Positions 1 through 10,529 of a DNA stretch of 64,000 nucleotides are shown here, piece after piece; the stretch's first letter is position 1; each line of letters starts with the position of its first letter. Location of the stretch: contig NZ_AWSA01000011.1 of the NCBI RefSeq assembly GCF_000576595.1, positions 47,925 to 111,924 of the forward strand. The letters run 5' to 3'. The notes under the pieces are model-generated. The model was not told the origin of the DNA, ran no database searches, and worked only from the letters and a program-made list of their open reading frames with translations. Made by a program: the position numbers and the translations under genes. Source of the DNA: Intrasporangium oryzae NRRL B-24470 (lineage in GTDB: Bacteria > Actinomycetota > Actinomycetes > Actinomycetales > Dermatophilaceae).

Positions 1-16
1 TCCTCTTGCTCGCCAT
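1..16 (-). CDS. Probable ABC sugar transporter permease, first codons only
   Basis: An ATG on the minus strand at 14-16 is followed by codons for M-A-S-K-R before the window ends. It lies 17 bases downstream of the stop of the sugar-binding lipoprotein, with a purine-rich GGGAAG stretch about 10 bases upstream. In actinobacterial sugar operons a permease normally follows the binding protein, so a permease start is the likely reading. Only five codons are visible and the identity is inferred from position alone. Confidence 0.35.
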
Positions 17-33
17 GGCGTCACTACTTCCCG

Positions 34-1389
34 TCAGGATCCGAAGATGCTCTTCTTCTGCTGCTCGATCGAGTTGCAGAGTCCGTCGATGTCCTTCGGG
101 TTCTTGAGGAAGGACTGGATCGCCGGGATCATCACCGTCGAGGCGAAGTCGGGGCGGGTGTCGCGGTCCATGAACTGCGCGATCGACTTGGCGGACTTGA
201 CGAACTCGACCGACTTCTTCTGCAGCGCGGTGTAGGCGGCCTGGTCGGCACCGTCGTTGGTCGCGATGACGCTCGGGTCGGCCTTGACGGCGATGTTCTG
301 CGCGTCGGGCGAGCCGACGAAGGCGAGCAGCTTCTTGGCGGCCGCCTCGTTCTTCGGGCTCTTGCTCATCATGTAGCCGTCGATCGGCGCCTCGATGGCG
401 TCGGTGCCGATCGTCGAGTCGACCTCCGGGAAGGTGAAGAAGTCGAGGTCGTCCTGCTCGGCACCCTTGGCGAACTGCTGGGCGACGAAGGAGCCGAGGA
501 CGTACATGCCGGCCTTCTTCTGCTGCAGCGCCTGCGCAGCCTCCTGCCAGGTGCGGCCCAGCGGGTCGGCCTGGTGGATCGGGAGGATCCCGGCCCACGT
601 GTCGAAGACCTTCTTGACCTTGGGGTCGGTCCAGGACTCCTTGCCGGCCATCAGGCTGATGTGGAAGTCGTAGCCGTTGATGCGCAGGTTGAGCTGGTCG
701 AAGGTGCCCATGGCCGGCCAGCCGTCCTTGTCGCCGAAGGCGATGGGTGCGATGCCGTCCTTCTGCATCTGGGCCCCGAGGGTCTTGAGGTCGTCGAGCG
801 TCTTGGGGACCTGGTAGCCCTTGTCCTTGAAGAGGCTCTTGCGGTAGAAGACCGCCCACGGGTAGTACGTCGACGGGACGAAGTACTGCTTGCCGTCGTC
901 GCCCGTCGACGCCTTCTTGAGCGCGTCGCTCATGCCGGTGATGCTGCTGCTCCAGACGTCGGAGATGTCGCTGGCGAGGTCCTTCGAGGCGAAGAAGCGC
1001 ATGCGGTAGCCCGAGAACCACGTGAAGACGTCGTCGGGCGAGCCCTGCAGGTAGTTGTTGATGTTCTCCTGGAACGTGTTGTGGTCGACCGTGTTGACCT
1101 TGACCGTCACGCCGGAGTTGGCCTTCTGGAAGGCGTCGACGACCGACTGGACGGCGGCCTTCGGCACGGCGTCCGACTGGTTGGAGCCGAGCGTGACGGT
1201 CCCGGTGATGGGGCCGGAGGTGGCGCCGCCGGACGAGGTCGAGCCGCTGCTGCAGGCCGCGAGTGCGCCGGTGCCGAGAAGCGCGCCGACGCCGACGGCG
1301 CCGCGCAGCAGGGTCCGACGGTCGACGCCGCGGATGGAGGGGGGAACGATGCTGGCGAGGTACTCGGCCTCGCTCTGCGGGCGGGTCAT
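34..1389 (-). CDS. Sugar ABC transporter substrate-binding lipoprotein (family 1), Tat-type signal
   Basis: Extracellular solute-binding protein of 451 aa. The N-terminus carries a twin-arginine motif (DRRTLLRGA, R24-R25), a short hydrophobic stretch and a lipobox ending LAAC with the lipidated cysteine at about residue 46, followed by a Ser/Gly/Thr-rich linker. The rest resembles sugar-binding proteins of ABC importers (motifs such as PSTYYPWAVFYRKSLF and the GSFVAQQF hinge region). The ATG at 1389 places the Tat motif correctly. It is transcribed away from the beta-galactosidase, DeoR, galT and galK genes and shares their control region, so the ligand is probably a galactoside or galacto-oligosaccharide; this specificity is inferred from context. 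The permeases would lie to the left of the window. Confidence 0.9.
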   Translation of the reverse strand: MTRPQSEAEYLASIVPPSIRGVDRRTLLRGAVGVGALLGTGALAACSSGSTSSGGATSGPITGTVTLGSNQSDAVPKAAVQSVVDAFQKANSGVTVKVNTVDHNTFQENINNYLQGSPDDVFTWFSGYRMRFFASKDLASDISDVWSSSITGMSDALKKASTGDDGKQYFVPSTYYPWAVFYRKSLFKDKGYQVPKTLDDLKTLGAQMQKDGIAPIAFGDKDGWPAMGTFDQLNLRINGYDFHISLMAGKESWTDPKVKKVFDTWAGILPIHQADPLGRTWQEAAQALQQKKAGMYVLGSFVAQQFAKGAEQDDLDFFTFPEVDSTIGTDAIEAPIDGYMMSKSPKNEAAAKKLLAFVGSPDAQNIAVKADPSVIATNDGADQAAYTALQKKSVEFVKSAKSIAQFMDRDTRPDFASTVMIPAIQSFLKNPKDIDGLCNSIEQQKKSIFGS

Positions 1390-1735
1390 GGCGGTCTCCT
1401 TTGACGCTGTGCCGGGTGCTGCCGACGGTGATCACAGACTGACACCATTTCGAACATCAGTCATCACAAACAGTCAGCAATGAACAGAGGATGTCGCCCG
1501 ACCCGGGGCCTGTCAAGACTTGGGAGGCGCGAGTCCAGGCTTCGGTGACCTGTTCGTTATCTGGCGGGCGATGTTGTCCAATGTTGGCCCCCTGAGCATG
1601 GATTCGTCGGCACCGCTCCTCGCCGGCGCCGTCGGCGCCGGCGCCGTGGTCCTGCAGCGGAGGCACCCCGAGCGGCCCCGAGTCGCCTGTTGGAAAATGT
1701 TGACATCGAACATCCTGACCCGTCACGCTGTCGCC
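1390..1735. promoter_or_regulatory. Divergent control region of the galactoside locus
   Basis: This 346-base gap between the binding protein (left) and the beta-galactosidase (right) has no convincing gene. It contains AT-richer patches with a recurring TGTT/AACA element: CGAACATCAG at 1451, AACAGTCA at 1469, GAACAG at 1482, ATGTTG at 1571 and 1581 (10 bases apart, one helical turn), TGTTGG at 1688 and ATGTTG at 1697. The clustering at both ends suggests that both promoters are controlled by one repressor, most simply the DeoR-family protein encoded two genes downstream. That assignment is inference. Confidence 0.6.
1697..1713. promoter_or_regulatory. Candidate DeoR operator, inverted repeat
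   Basis: ATGTT-N7-AACAT forms an inverted repeat 23 bases upstream of the beta-galactosidase start, the right position for a repressor site. The TGTTGG at 1688 extends the cluster. Confidence 0.45.
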
Positions 1736-3721
1736 ATGCGCGATTGGCCGACGAAGACCCTCGCCCTCGGAGGCGACTACAACCCCGAGCAGTGGCCCCG
1801 ACCCGTCTGGGACGAGGACATCGAGCTCATGCACCGGGCGGGGGTGAGCTTCGTGAGCCTGGGGATCTTCTCCTGGTCGTGGCTCGAGCCGGCCAAGGGC
1901 GAGTACGAGTTCGAGTGGCTCGACACGATCATGGACAAGCTCCACGCGGGCGGGATCGCCGTCGACCTCGCGACGGCGACGGCCACGCCGCCCCCGTGGC
2001 TCTCGGCCGCCCACCCGGAGATCCTCCCCGTCGACCGCGACGGGCACACGCTGTGGCCGGGCAGCCGCCAGGCGTGGTGCCCGACGTCGCCGGTCTTCCG
2101 CGACTACGCCCTCGCGCTCACCCGGCAGATGGCGACGCGCTACCACGACCACCCGGCCCTCGCGATGTGGCACGTGTCCAACGAGTACGCCTGCCACAAC
2201 CTGCCCTGCTACTGCGACGAGTGCGCCCGCCACTTCCGGGCCTGGCTCCAGCGCCGCTACGAGACCCTCGACCGGCTCAACGACGCGTGGGGCACGGCCT
2301 TCTGGAGCCAGCGCTACACCGCGTGGGACCAGGTCCTGCCGCCGCGGCGCTCGACGAGCTTCAACAACCCGACGCACGTCCTCGACTACAAGCGGTTCTC
2401 CTCCGACGCGCTCCTCGACTTCATGCGGGCCGAGCGCGCCGTCCTCGACGAGCACTCGCCCGGCGTGCTCGTGACGACGAACTTCATGACGCTCTCGGGC
2501 TTCCGCCACCTCGACTACCACCAGTGGACGCCGACCGTCGACGTGGTCAGCACCGACCACTACATCGTCGACGCGCTCGCGCACCCGCGCTCCGAGCTCG
2601 CGTACAGCGGCGACCTGACCCGCGGCCTCGCCGGCGGCGCACCCTGGATGCTCATGGAGCACTCGACGAGCGCGGTCAACTGGCAGCCGACCAATCACGC
2701 GAAGGCGCCCGGCCAGACGATCCGCGACGCGCTCGCGCACGTGGCGCGGGGCGCCGACACGATCGGCTGGTTCCAGTGGCGCCAGTCCCGGGCGGGCTCG
2801 GAGAAGTTCCACAGCGCGGTCGTGCCGCACGCCGGAGCCGACAGCGCCCGCTTCCGCGAGGTCGAGGAGCTCGGCCGGATCGCGGGGCGCCTCGGCGAGC
2901 TCGTCGGGAGCCGGGTCGAGGCCCGCGTCGCGCTCCTGCACGACTACCAGTCGATGTGGGCGGCGGCCGGACCGTGCATGCCGAGCTCCGAGCTCGACCC
3001 GCTCGAGGCGGCGCACACGATCCACCGGCTCCTCCACGACCGCGGGGTCACCTGCGACGTCGTCCACCCGAGCGCCGACCTCACGGCATACGACGTCGTG
3101 GTCGTGCCGCAGCTCTACCTCATCACCGATGAGCACGCGGCTGCCGTCGCCGACGCCGCCCGGGCGGGCGCCCAGGTCCTCGTCACGTACTTCTCCGGCA
3201 TCAGCGACGCCGACGACCACGTCCGTCTGGGCGGCTACCCGGGCGCGTTCCGCGACCTGCTCGGCGTCCGCGTCGAGGAGTTCTTCCCGCTCGGCCCGGG
3301 CGGCGAGGTCGCCCTGACGGGCGGGACGGGGACGTGGTGGAGCGAGCACGTCGAGGTGACCGACGCCGTCGTCCTCGAGTCGTATGCCGCCGGGCCCCTC
3401 TCCGGGAAGGCCGCCCTCACGCGTCGCGACGTCGGCCAGGGCGGGGCCTGGTACCTCAGCACGCTCCCCGACGACGACCGGCTCGGGCGCCTGCTCGACG
3501 ACGTCCTCGCCGCCGGAGGGGTCACGCCGACGGTCGCCGGCCTGCCGACCGGCGTGGAGGCGACCCGCCGACGGTCGGGCGAGGGGTCCTGGCTCTTCCT
3601 GCTCAACCACACCGACGCCCCGCAGGCGGTCCCCGCGAGCGGCCACGACCTCGTCACCGACGGGCGCCTCGACGGCGTCGAGCTCGCCCCGGGCGGCGTC
3701 GCCGTCCTCAGGGAGGGCTGA
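1736..3721 (+). CDS. Beta-galactosidase, glycoside hydrolase family 42
   Basis: Hydrolyses beta-galactosides, probably intracellularly because there is no signal peptide. The N-terminal LGGDYNPEQWP and the WHVSNEYACH segment with the predicted acid/base Glu near residue 150 are GH42 hallmarks. The nucleophile Glu near residue 307 lies in LMEHSTSAVNWQ. A Cys cluster (C-x4-C-x-C-x2-C just after the acid/base Glu) matches the structural zinc site of this family, and a trimerisation-like domain follows from about residue 400. The reading frame is open further upstream, but the ATG at 1736 gives the standard N-terminus and 661 aa, a normal GH42 length. The deoR start is only one base past the stop. 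Glucose and galactose released here would feed galK/galT. Confidence 0.92.
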   Translation: MRDWPTKTLALGGDYNPEQWPRPVWDEDIELMHRAGVSFVSLGIFSWSWLEPAKGEYEFEWLDTIMDKLHAGGIAVDLATATATPPPWLSAAHPEILPVDRDGHTLWPGSRQAWCPTSPVFRDYALALTRQMATRYHDHPALAMWHVSNEYACHNLPCYCDECARHFRAWLQRRYETLDRLNDAWGTAFWSQRYTAWDQVLPPRRSTSFNNPTHVLDYKRFSSDALLDFMRAERAVLDEHSPGVLVTTNFMTLSGFRHLDYHQWTPTVDVVSTDHYIVDALAHPRSELAYSGDLTRGLAGGAPWMLMEHSTSAVNWQPTNHAKAPGQTIRDALAHVARGADTIGWFQWRQSRAGSEKFHSAVVPHAGADSARFREVEELGRIAGRLGELVGSRVEARVALLHDYQSMWAAAGPCMPSSELDPLEAAHTIHRLLHDRGVTCDVVHPSADLTAYDVVVVPQLYLITDEHAAAVADAARAGAQVLVTYFSGISDADDHVRLGGYPGAFRDLLGVRVEEFFPLGPGGEVALTGGTGTWWSEHVEVTDAVVLESYAAGPLSGKAALTRRDVGQGGAWYLSTLPDDDRLGRLLDDVLAAGGVTPTVAGLPTGVEATRRRSGEGSWLFLLNHTDAPQAVPASGHDLVTDGRLDGVELAPGGVAVLREG

Positions 3722-3722
3722 G

Positions 3723-4514
3723 GTGCTCGCGAGCCAGCGCCGGTCGGTCATCCTCGAGCTCGTCGAGGAGTCCGGCGCCGTCAAGGTGTCCGACCTCGTC
3801 GAACGGCTCGGCGTGTCCGACATGACGATCCGCCGCGACATCGAGCGCCTCTCGGGCGAGGGACTGGTCGAGCGGGTCCACGGCGGGGCCCTTGCCATCA
3901 ACGGCGCGCGGACGAGCGACGAGCCGGGCTTCTCGGCGAAGTCGGAGCTTCAGCGGGCCCAGAAGCAGGCGATCGCCCGCGCCGCCGCCGACCGCGTCGA
4001 GCCCGGCAGCGCCATCGGCATCTCGGCCGGGACGACGACGTACGAGCTCGCCCGCTACGTCGCCGACATCCCCTCGATCACCGTCGTCACCAACTCCGTC
4101 CCAGTCGCCCAGCTGCTCCACGAGTCCGGCGCGCCCGGTCAGACCGTCGTGCTGACGGGCGGGATCCGCACCAAGTCCGACGCCCTCGTCGGCCCGGTCG
4201 CGCTCGGCTCGCTCCGCAACCTGCACGTCGACCTGCTCTTCCTCGGCGCCCACGGCGTCGACGCGTACGCCGGCCTGACGACCCCCAACCTCGTCGAGGC
4301 CGAGACCAACCGGGCCCTCATCGCGGCGGCCCGGCGGGTCTGCGTCCTCGCCGACTCGAGCAAGTGGGGCACGATCGGCCTCAGCACCTTCGGCGACCTC
4401 GAGGAGGTCGACCTCTTCGTCACCGACGACGGGCTCTCCGAACGCGGACGGGCCGCACTCCGCGACCTCGTGGGCACCCTCGAGGTCGTCTCGCCCGAAG
4501 GGGGACGCGGATGA
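3723..4514 (+). CDS. DeoR/GlpR-family transcriptional regulator
   Basis: 263 aa with the classical DeoR layout: an N-terminal winged helix-turn-helix (residues about 5-57, VKVSDLVERLGVSDMTIRRD followed by L-x-RVHGGA) and a C-terminal sugar-phosphate sensor domain with the SAGTTTYELARYV and TNSVPVAQLL signatures. The GTG at 3723 follows the stop of the beta-galactosidase by one base and uses the AGGGAGGG at the end of that gene as ribosome-binding site. Its stop overlaps the ATG of galT (ATGA). Sitting inside the galactoside operon, it most likely represses this locus in response to a galactose phosphate; the effector is inferred. Confidence 0.9.
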   Translation: MLASQRRSVILELVEESGAVKVSDLVERLGVSDMTIRRDIERLSGEGLVERVHGGALAINGARTSDEPGFSAKSELQRAQKQAIARAAADRVEPGSAIGISAGTTTYELARYVADIPSITVVTNSVPVAQLLHESGAPGQTVVLTGGIRTKSDALVGPVALGSLRNLHVDLLFLGAHGVDAYAGLTTPNLVEAETNRALIAAARRVCVLADSSKWGTIGLSTFGDLEEVDLFVTDDGLSERGRAALRDLVGTLEVVSPEGGRG

Positions 4515-5622
4515 GCGGGCCCAACCGTGTGACGTCGAGGCGCCTGGCCGACGGGCGCGAGATCATCTACGTCGACGAGCCGGGCACGCACGAGCGCCTC
4601 GCCGTCGACGAGCGCCCCGCGGAGGAGCGCGTCACGTCCGGCGAGCTGCGTTGGGACGCCCTCGTCGGCGACTGGGTCGTCATCGCCGGCCACCGCCAGA
4701 ACCGCGTCCTGCTCCCGCCCAAGGACGAGTGCCCCCTCTGTGCGCACGGCGTGGGGTCGGCGCCCTCCGAGATCCCCGAGGACGACTACCAGGTCGTCGT
4801 CTTCGAGAACCGGTTCCCCTCCTACTCGTCGGAGTCGAGCGGCGTCGAGGCGCCTGACCCGCGCGGGCTCTTCGGCACCCGTCCGGCAGAGGGCCGGTGC
4901 GAGGTCGTCTGCTTCACGAGCGACCACGACTCGGCGTTCAAGAACCTCCCGCTCCCCCGCGTGCGGACCGTCATCGACACGTGGGCCGACCGGACCCGGG
5001 TCCTCGGCGCCCGGCCCGAGGTCGAGCACGTCTTCTGCTTCGAGAACCGCGGCCCCGAGATCGGCGTGTCCCTCCACCACCCGCACGGCCAGATCTACGC
5101 CTACCCGTACATCCCGCAGCGGAGCCAGCAGCTCCTCGACCGGGCCGAGGCCCACCTCGCCGCGACCGGGCGGCTCCTCGGCGCGGACCTGCTCGAGGCC
5201 GAGCGGGCCGACGGCTCACGGGTCGTCGTCTCCGGGACGCACTGGACGGCATACGTCCCGTTCGCCGCGCGGTGGCCGCTCGAGGTCCACCTCGCGCCGC
5301 ACCGCGACGTCCCCGACCTCGACGCCCTCGACGACGACGAGCGCGACGAGCTCGCCGTCGTCTACCGCGACCTGCTGCGACGGCTCGACCGCTACCACGT
5401 CGCCGCCGACGGGTCGCCCGTCGCCATGCCCTACATCTCCGCCTGGCAGCAAGCCCCCTCGAAGCGCGGCCGCGACGCGTCACGCCTGCACCTGCAGCTC
5501 ATGTCGGTCCTGCGCGGACCCGGCAAGCTCAAGTACCTCGCCGGGTCCGAGTCGGGCGTCGGCGGCTGGATCAACGACGTGCCGCCCGAGCGGACCGCGG
5601 CCCGCCTCCGGGAGGTGGCCGA

Positions 5623-5626
<4 letters not shown>
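4511..5626 (+). CDS. galT: Galactose-1-phosphate uridylyltransferase
   Basis: Leloir-pathway enzyme exchanging UMP between UDP-glucose and galactose 1-phosphate. The active-site H-P-H lies at about residue 192 in SLHHPHGQIYAYPYIP; the second His carries the covalent uridylyl intermediate. CPLCAHG near residue 76 provides cysteines of the usual metal site, and FENRFPS and FENRGPEIG are family signatures. The length of 371 aa is normal for the short bacterial form. The start overlaps the deoR stop and the stop overlaps the GTG of galK, indicating translational coupling. No galE is visible in the window, so UDP-galactose epimerase must be encoded elsewhere. Confidence 0.95.
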
Positions 5627-6807
<1,181 letters not shown>

Positions 6808-6813
6808 GGCGCG

Positions 6814-6860
6814 GAGTCGGCCACCCGTTCCCCCTTCCTCCTCCTTCGGGTGGCCGGCTC
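6814..6860 (+). terminator. Hairpin after galK
   Basis: GAGTCGGCCACCCG (6814-6827) pairs with CGGGTGGCCGGCTC (6847-6860) over 14 positions with one mismatch, around a pyrimidine-rich loop. It starts 7 bases after the galK stop. There is no clear U tract, as is usual in this GC range. Confidence 0.6.
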
Positions 6861-6923
6861 CGTCCCCCGGTGGCCGACCGGGTCGTCCACGGGGTTCCGA
6901 CCCGGCGGCCGGCCGGGCTGACC

Positions 6924-6929
6924 TAGGGT
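6924..6929 (+). promoter_or_regulatory. TAGGGT -10 hexamer of a leaderless start
   Basis: TAGGGT ends 6 bases before the ATG at 6936 and no Shine-Dalgarno sequence is present, the arrangement of leaderless transcripts in actinobacteria. Confidence 0.55.
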
Positions 6930-6935
6930 GCGTCC

Positions 6936-8297
6936 ATGAGTGCGACGAGGCCCTCCGCCCCACCCTCCCCTGGGCTCGACCCGGCCGTCCGCCGGGGCTA
7001 CGGTCTCGGCTCGGTCGCGACGGGCGCCTTCGGGACCGTGCCGGGCCTGCTCCTGCTGCCCTACCTCACCGATCGCATCGGCATCCCCGCCGGGCTCGCC
7101 GGTGTCATCGTCTTCGCCCCGAAGGCCTGGGACGTCGTCCTCAACCCCGTCGCCGGCCGCATCAGCGACCGGTCCGAGCACCCCGACGGCAAGCGCCGCC
7201 CCTTCCTCATCCGGGCCGGGCTCGCGCTCGCGGCCTGCTTCGCGCTCCTCTTCCTCGGACCGACCTCGCCGGAGTGGGCGGGGGCTGCGTGGGTGGCCGT
7301 GGCCTACCTCGCCTGCGCGACGGCCTACAGCTTCTTCCAGGTGCCCTACGTCGCGATGCCCGCCGAGATCACCGACGACTACGACGAGCGCACCCGGCTC
7401 ATGACCTGGCGGGTCGCGATCCTCGCGTTCGCGATCCTCGTCAGCGGGGGCCTGTCGCCCGTCATCCGTGATGCCTTCGGTCAGGAGTGGGGCTACCGCG
7501 CGGTCGGGTTCTTCGTCGCGGCCCTCATCGCCCTCGGGGCGTGGGGCGCCTGGCACGGCACCAAGCGGGCGCGCGTCGTCGCAAGCGCCGTGACGAGCAC
7601 GTCCTTCGCCGACCAGCTGCGGCTCGTGCGGTCCGACCGACCGTTCCGGCTGCTGCTCACGACCTTCGTCCTCCAGGCCCTCGCGACGGGCGCGATGCTG
7701 GCCGGGGTCGACTACGTCGCGCGGTGGGTGCTGCGCTCCCCCAACGCCGCCAGCCTGCTCTTCGTCTGCTTCGTCGCCCCCGCGCTCGTCGTGACGCCCC
7801 TCTGGCAGCGCTACGGCACCTCCCGAGACAAGAAGCGCGGCTACCTGCTCGCGTCGTTCCTCCTCGGCGGCGGGGCGCTCCTGCTCGTGCTGTCGCGCTC
7901 GATGCCGGCGGGGCTCGTCTACGGGTGCGTCGCGGTCGTCGGCGTCGGCTACGCCGGGGCACAGATGTTCCCGATGGCGATGCTCCCCGACGTCGCGAGC
8001 CGCACCGGCGACGCGCAGTCGCGCGTCGGCCTCTACACGGGCGTCTGGACCGCCGGGGAAACGCTCGGTCTCGCCCTCGGCCCGGCGGTGTATGCCGCCG
8101 TGCTCGCCCTCGGGGGCTACGTCTCCTCGACGGGGTCGAACCTCTTCCAACCGGAGTCGGCCGTGACCGCGATCGCGCTCGGGTTCTCGCTCGTCCCGGC
8201 GGTCCTCGTTGCGGTGTCGCTCCTCGCACTCCGCCGCTACCGCCTGTCGCCAGGCGAAGCCACCCCCTCGAACCCCGCTGAGAGAGGTCGACGATGA
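6936..8297 (+). CDS. MFS sugar transporter of the GPH (MelB-like) family
   Basis: 453 aa integral membrane protein with about 12 hydrophobic segments. The segment KAWDVVLNPVAGRISDRS followed by GKRRPFLIRAG is the cation-binding helix/loop signature of glycoside-pentoside-hexuronide:cation symporters (MelB, XylP, LacS). FFQVPYVAMPAEITDDYDERTRL is also typical. It lies directly after the galactose operon but behind its own terminator and promoter, so it may import galactosides or another glycoside as a partner route to the ABC system. The stop overlaps the next start by 4 bases (ATGA), so it is co-translated with the PLP enzyme. Substrate not determinable from sequence. Confidence 0.85.
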   Translation: MSATRPSAPPSPGLDPAVRRGYGLGSVATGAFGTVPGLLLLPYLTDRIGIPAGLAGVIVFAPKAWDVVLNPVAGRISDRSEHPDGKRRPFLIRAGLALAACFALLFLGPTSPEWAGAAWVAVAYLACATAYSFFQVPYVAMPAEITDDYDERTRLMTWRVAILAFAILVSGGLSPVIRDAFGQEWGYRAVGFFVAALIALGAWGAWHGTKRARVVASAVTSTSFADQLRLVRSDRPFRLLLTTFVLQALATGAMLAGVDYVARWVLRSPNAASLLFVCFVAPALVVTPLWQRYGTSRDKKRGYLLASFLLGGGALLLVLSRSMPAGLVYGCVAVVGVGYAGAQMFPMAMLPDVASRTGDAQSRVGLYTGVWTAGETLGLALGPAVYAAVLALGGYVSSTGSNLFQPESAVTAIALGFSLVPAVLVAVSLLALRRYRLSPGEATPSNPAERGRR

Positions 8298-9727
8298 GCC
8301 TCACCCCTGACGAGATCCGCACCCACCTCGAGGCCCTGCGCGGACGGGACCTGCCGACGCACGGGGGGCACACCCTCGCCTACGTCTACGACTCCGGGCT
8401 CGCGAGCGCCGACGCGATCGGGCGCGAGGTCCTCGCGGCGTTCTCGTCGACGAACGGTCTCGACCCGACGGCCTTCCCCTCGCTCCTCGCCATGGAGAAC
8501 GACCTCGTGGGCATCGCGGGCCGGCTCGTCGACGCACCGGACGGGTTCGCCGGCGTCGTCACGTCCGGCGGCACCGAGTCGATCCTCCTCGCTGTCCTCG
8601 CCGCGCGGGACGGGCGGCCCGACGTCGCGGCGCCGCGCATGGTCCTCCCGACGACGGCGCACGCGGCGTTCCACAAGGCGGCGCACTGGCTCGGGGTCGA
8701 GCCGGTGTTCGTCGACGTCGACCCCGTGACGAAGCGGGCCGTGCCCGAGGCGATGGCCGCGGCGATCGACGACCGAACCCTCCTCGTCGTCGCCTCCGCG
8801 CCCTCCTACGCCCATGGCGTCATCGACCCCGTCGAGCCGATCGCGGCGGCGGCGTCCGCGGCCGGGGTCCGCTGCCACGTCGACGCGTGCATCGGCGGGT
8901 GGGTGCTGCCCCACCTGCGCGCGACGGAGCCCGACCAGCTGCCGTGGACGTTCGCCGTCCCCGGCGTCACGAGCCTCTCGCTCGACCTGCACAAGTACGC
9001 GTACACCCCCAAGGGCGTCTCCGTCCTGCTCCACGCCTCGGCCGCGCTGCGCCGGACCCACCTGTTCGCCTCGGCCCGGTGGCCGGGCTACACGATGCTC
9101 AACACGACGGCCCAGTCGACGAAGTCCGGAGGGCCCCTCGCAGCGGCGTGGGCCGTCGTCCACCACATCGGCGCCGAGGGCTATGCCGGGCTCGCCCGCA
9201 CCGCGCGCGAGGCGACCCTCGACCTCGCGACCGCGGTGAGCGGCATACCGGGGCTTTCCCTCGCGGCCGAGCCGGACTCCACCCTGTTGTCCCTGACGAC
9301 GGACGGCTCGTGCGACGTCTTCACGATCTCCGACGAGATGCTCGCCCGGGGGTGGTACATCCAGCCGCAGATGCGTTTCGGCGACCTCCCGGCGACGCTC
9401 CACCTCACGTTCAGCGCCGCGACGGCGACGGCATCGGACCGGATCGGGCGCGACCTCGCCGACTCGACCGCGGCCGCCCGCGCCTCCGGTCCGGTCCCCG
9501 TCCCGGCCGAGCTCGTCGCCGCCGCAGGCTCGCTCGACCCTGCGACGCTCGACGATGCCGCCTTCGACGGTCTCCTCGCGCTCGCGGGCCTCGGCGACGG
9601 AGCGGGTGGGCTCGCACTGCCGGAGCGGATGGCCCCGCTCAACGCCCTCCTCGACGCCCTCTCACCCGAGCTGCGCGAGGCGATCCTGCTCGGCGTCATC
9701 GACCGGCTCGCGCGCCCGAGCGCCTGA
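8294..9727 (+). CDS. PLP-dependent decarboxylase / sphingosine-1-phosphate lyase-like enzyme
   Basis: 477 aa fold-type I PLP enzyme. The N-terminal part has TSGGTESILLAVLAARD, which contacts the cofactor phosphate in group II decarboxylases and S1P lyases. HVDACIGGWVLPHL holds the Asp that binds the pyridine nitrogen, and SLDLHKYAYTPKG contains the His-Lys pair whose lysine forms the Schiff base. Overall it resembles the bacterial DPL1-like branch more than amino acid decarboxylases. The start lies inside the end of the transporter gene. Coupling a sugar/ion symporter to an aldolase-like PLP enzyme is unusual; the substrate is unknown. Confidence 0.8.
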   Translation: MSLTPDEIRTHLEALRGRDLPTHGGHTLAYVYDSGLASADAIGREVLAAFSSTNGLDPTAFPSLLAMENDLVGIAGRLVDAPDGFAGVVTSGGTESILLAVLAARDGRPDVAAPRMVLPTTAHAAFHKAAHWLGVEPVFVDVDPVTKRAVPEAMAAAIDDRTLLVVASAPSYAHGVIDPVEPIAAAASAAGVRCHVDACIGGWVLPHLRATEPDQLPWTFAVPGVTSLSLDLHKYAYTPKGVSVLLHASAALRRTHLFASARWPGYTMLNTTAQSTKSGGPLAAAWAVVHHIGAEGYAGLARTAREATLDLATAVSGIPGLSLAAEPDSTLLSLTTDGSCDVFTISDEMLARGWYIQPQMRFGDLPATLHLTFSAATATASDRIGRDLADSTAAARASGPVPVPAELVAAAGSLDPATLDDAAFDGLLALAGLGDGAGGLALPERMAPLNALLDALSPELREAILLGVIDRLARPSA

Positions 9728-9741
9728 CCCGGGAAGAGGAA

Positions 9742-9784
9742 AGGCGCAGAGCGGCCACCCGGTAGGGATGGCCGCCCTGCGCCT
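9742..9784. terminator. Bidirectional hairpin between convergent genes
   Basis: AGGCGCAG-A-GCGGCCA pairs with TGGCCGC-C-CTGCGCCT around an 11-base loop: 15 paired positions and one A-C mismatch. It sits between the stop of the PLP enzyme (plus) and that of superoxide dismutase (minus), as expected for a shared terminator. Confidence 0.75.
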
Positions 9785-9810
9785 GTCTCGGAAGGTCGGT
9801 CCGGATCGCC

Positions 9811-10431
9811 TCAGGCGGGGAGGATGAGACCCTTCGTCGCCTTGGCGCGCTCGAGGCGAGCAGCGACGTCGGGCCAGTTGACGACGTTCCACCAGGCCTT
9901 GACGTAGTCGGCCTTGACGTTCTCGTACTGCAGGTAGAAGGCGTGCTCCCACATGTCGAGCTGGAGCAGCGGGATCTGACCCACGGGGATGTTGCCCTGC
10001 TGGTCGAACAGCTGCATGATGTGCGGCCGCTCGGCGATGGTGTCCCAGGCGAGGATCGACCAGCCGGAGCCCTGGATCGCGTTGGCGTTGGCGTTGAAGT
10101 GCGCCTGGAACGCGTCGAAGCCGCCGAAGTACTCGTCGATCGCCGCGGCGACCTCGCCCTCGGGACGGCCGCCACCGTCGGGGCTCATGTTCTGCCAGAA
10201 GACCGAGTGGTTCGTGTGGCCACCCAGGTGGAACGCGAGGTTCTTCTCGACGCCGTTGATCGTGGCGTAGTCACCGGAGGCCCGCAGCTCCTCGAGCTTG
10301 GCGACGGCCGCGTTGGCGCCGTCGACGTAGGCCTGGTGGTGCTTGCTGTGGTGCAGCTCCATGATCCGCGCGCTGATGTGCGGCTCGAGGGCTGCGTAGT
10401 CGTAGGGAAGTTCCGGAAGCGTGTAAGCCAC
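9811..10431 (-). CDS. sodA: Superoxide dismutase, Mn/Fe type
   Basis: 206 aa. Converts superoxide to peroxide and oxygen in the cytosol. The four metal ligands are recognisable: His in [12 protein letters not shown] near residue 26, His in [10 protein letters not shown], and Asp and His in [14 protein letters not shown] near the C-terminus. [10 protein letters not shown] precedes these. The frame stays open upstream, but the GTG at 10431 follows a good AAAGGAA ribosome-binding site and gives the conserved start [10 protein letters not shown]. Metal preference (Mn or Fe) cannot be fixed by eye. It faces the PLP enzyme across a hairpin. Confidence 0.95.
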   Translation of the reverse strand: MAYTLPELPYDYAALEPHISARIMELHHSKHHQAYVDGANAAVAKLEELRASGDYATINGVEKNLAFHLGGHTNHSVFWQNMSPDGGGRPEGEVAAAIDEYFGGFDAFQAHFNANANAIQGSGWSILAWDTIAERPHIMQLFDQQGNIPVGQIPLLQLDMWEHAFYLQYENVKADYVKAWWNVVNWPDVAARLERAKATKGLILPA

Positions 10432-10529
10432 TTGTCGTTCCTTTCGTGGAGACCATTCGGCTCCGACCACTCTATGCCGGTGCGGAAGAGGTCCGGCAGG
10501 GGTGTCTGGGCGGGGCCGCAGCCGGGTCG

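Noticed and set aside
1457..3901. Very long minus-strand reading frame opposite the beta-galactosidase
   Set aside because: Arg/Glu/Val/Asp-rich shadow of a real gene, typical of 70+% GC DNA; no domain recognised. The same holds for other long opposite-strand frames such as 41098-43536 and 24021-27257.
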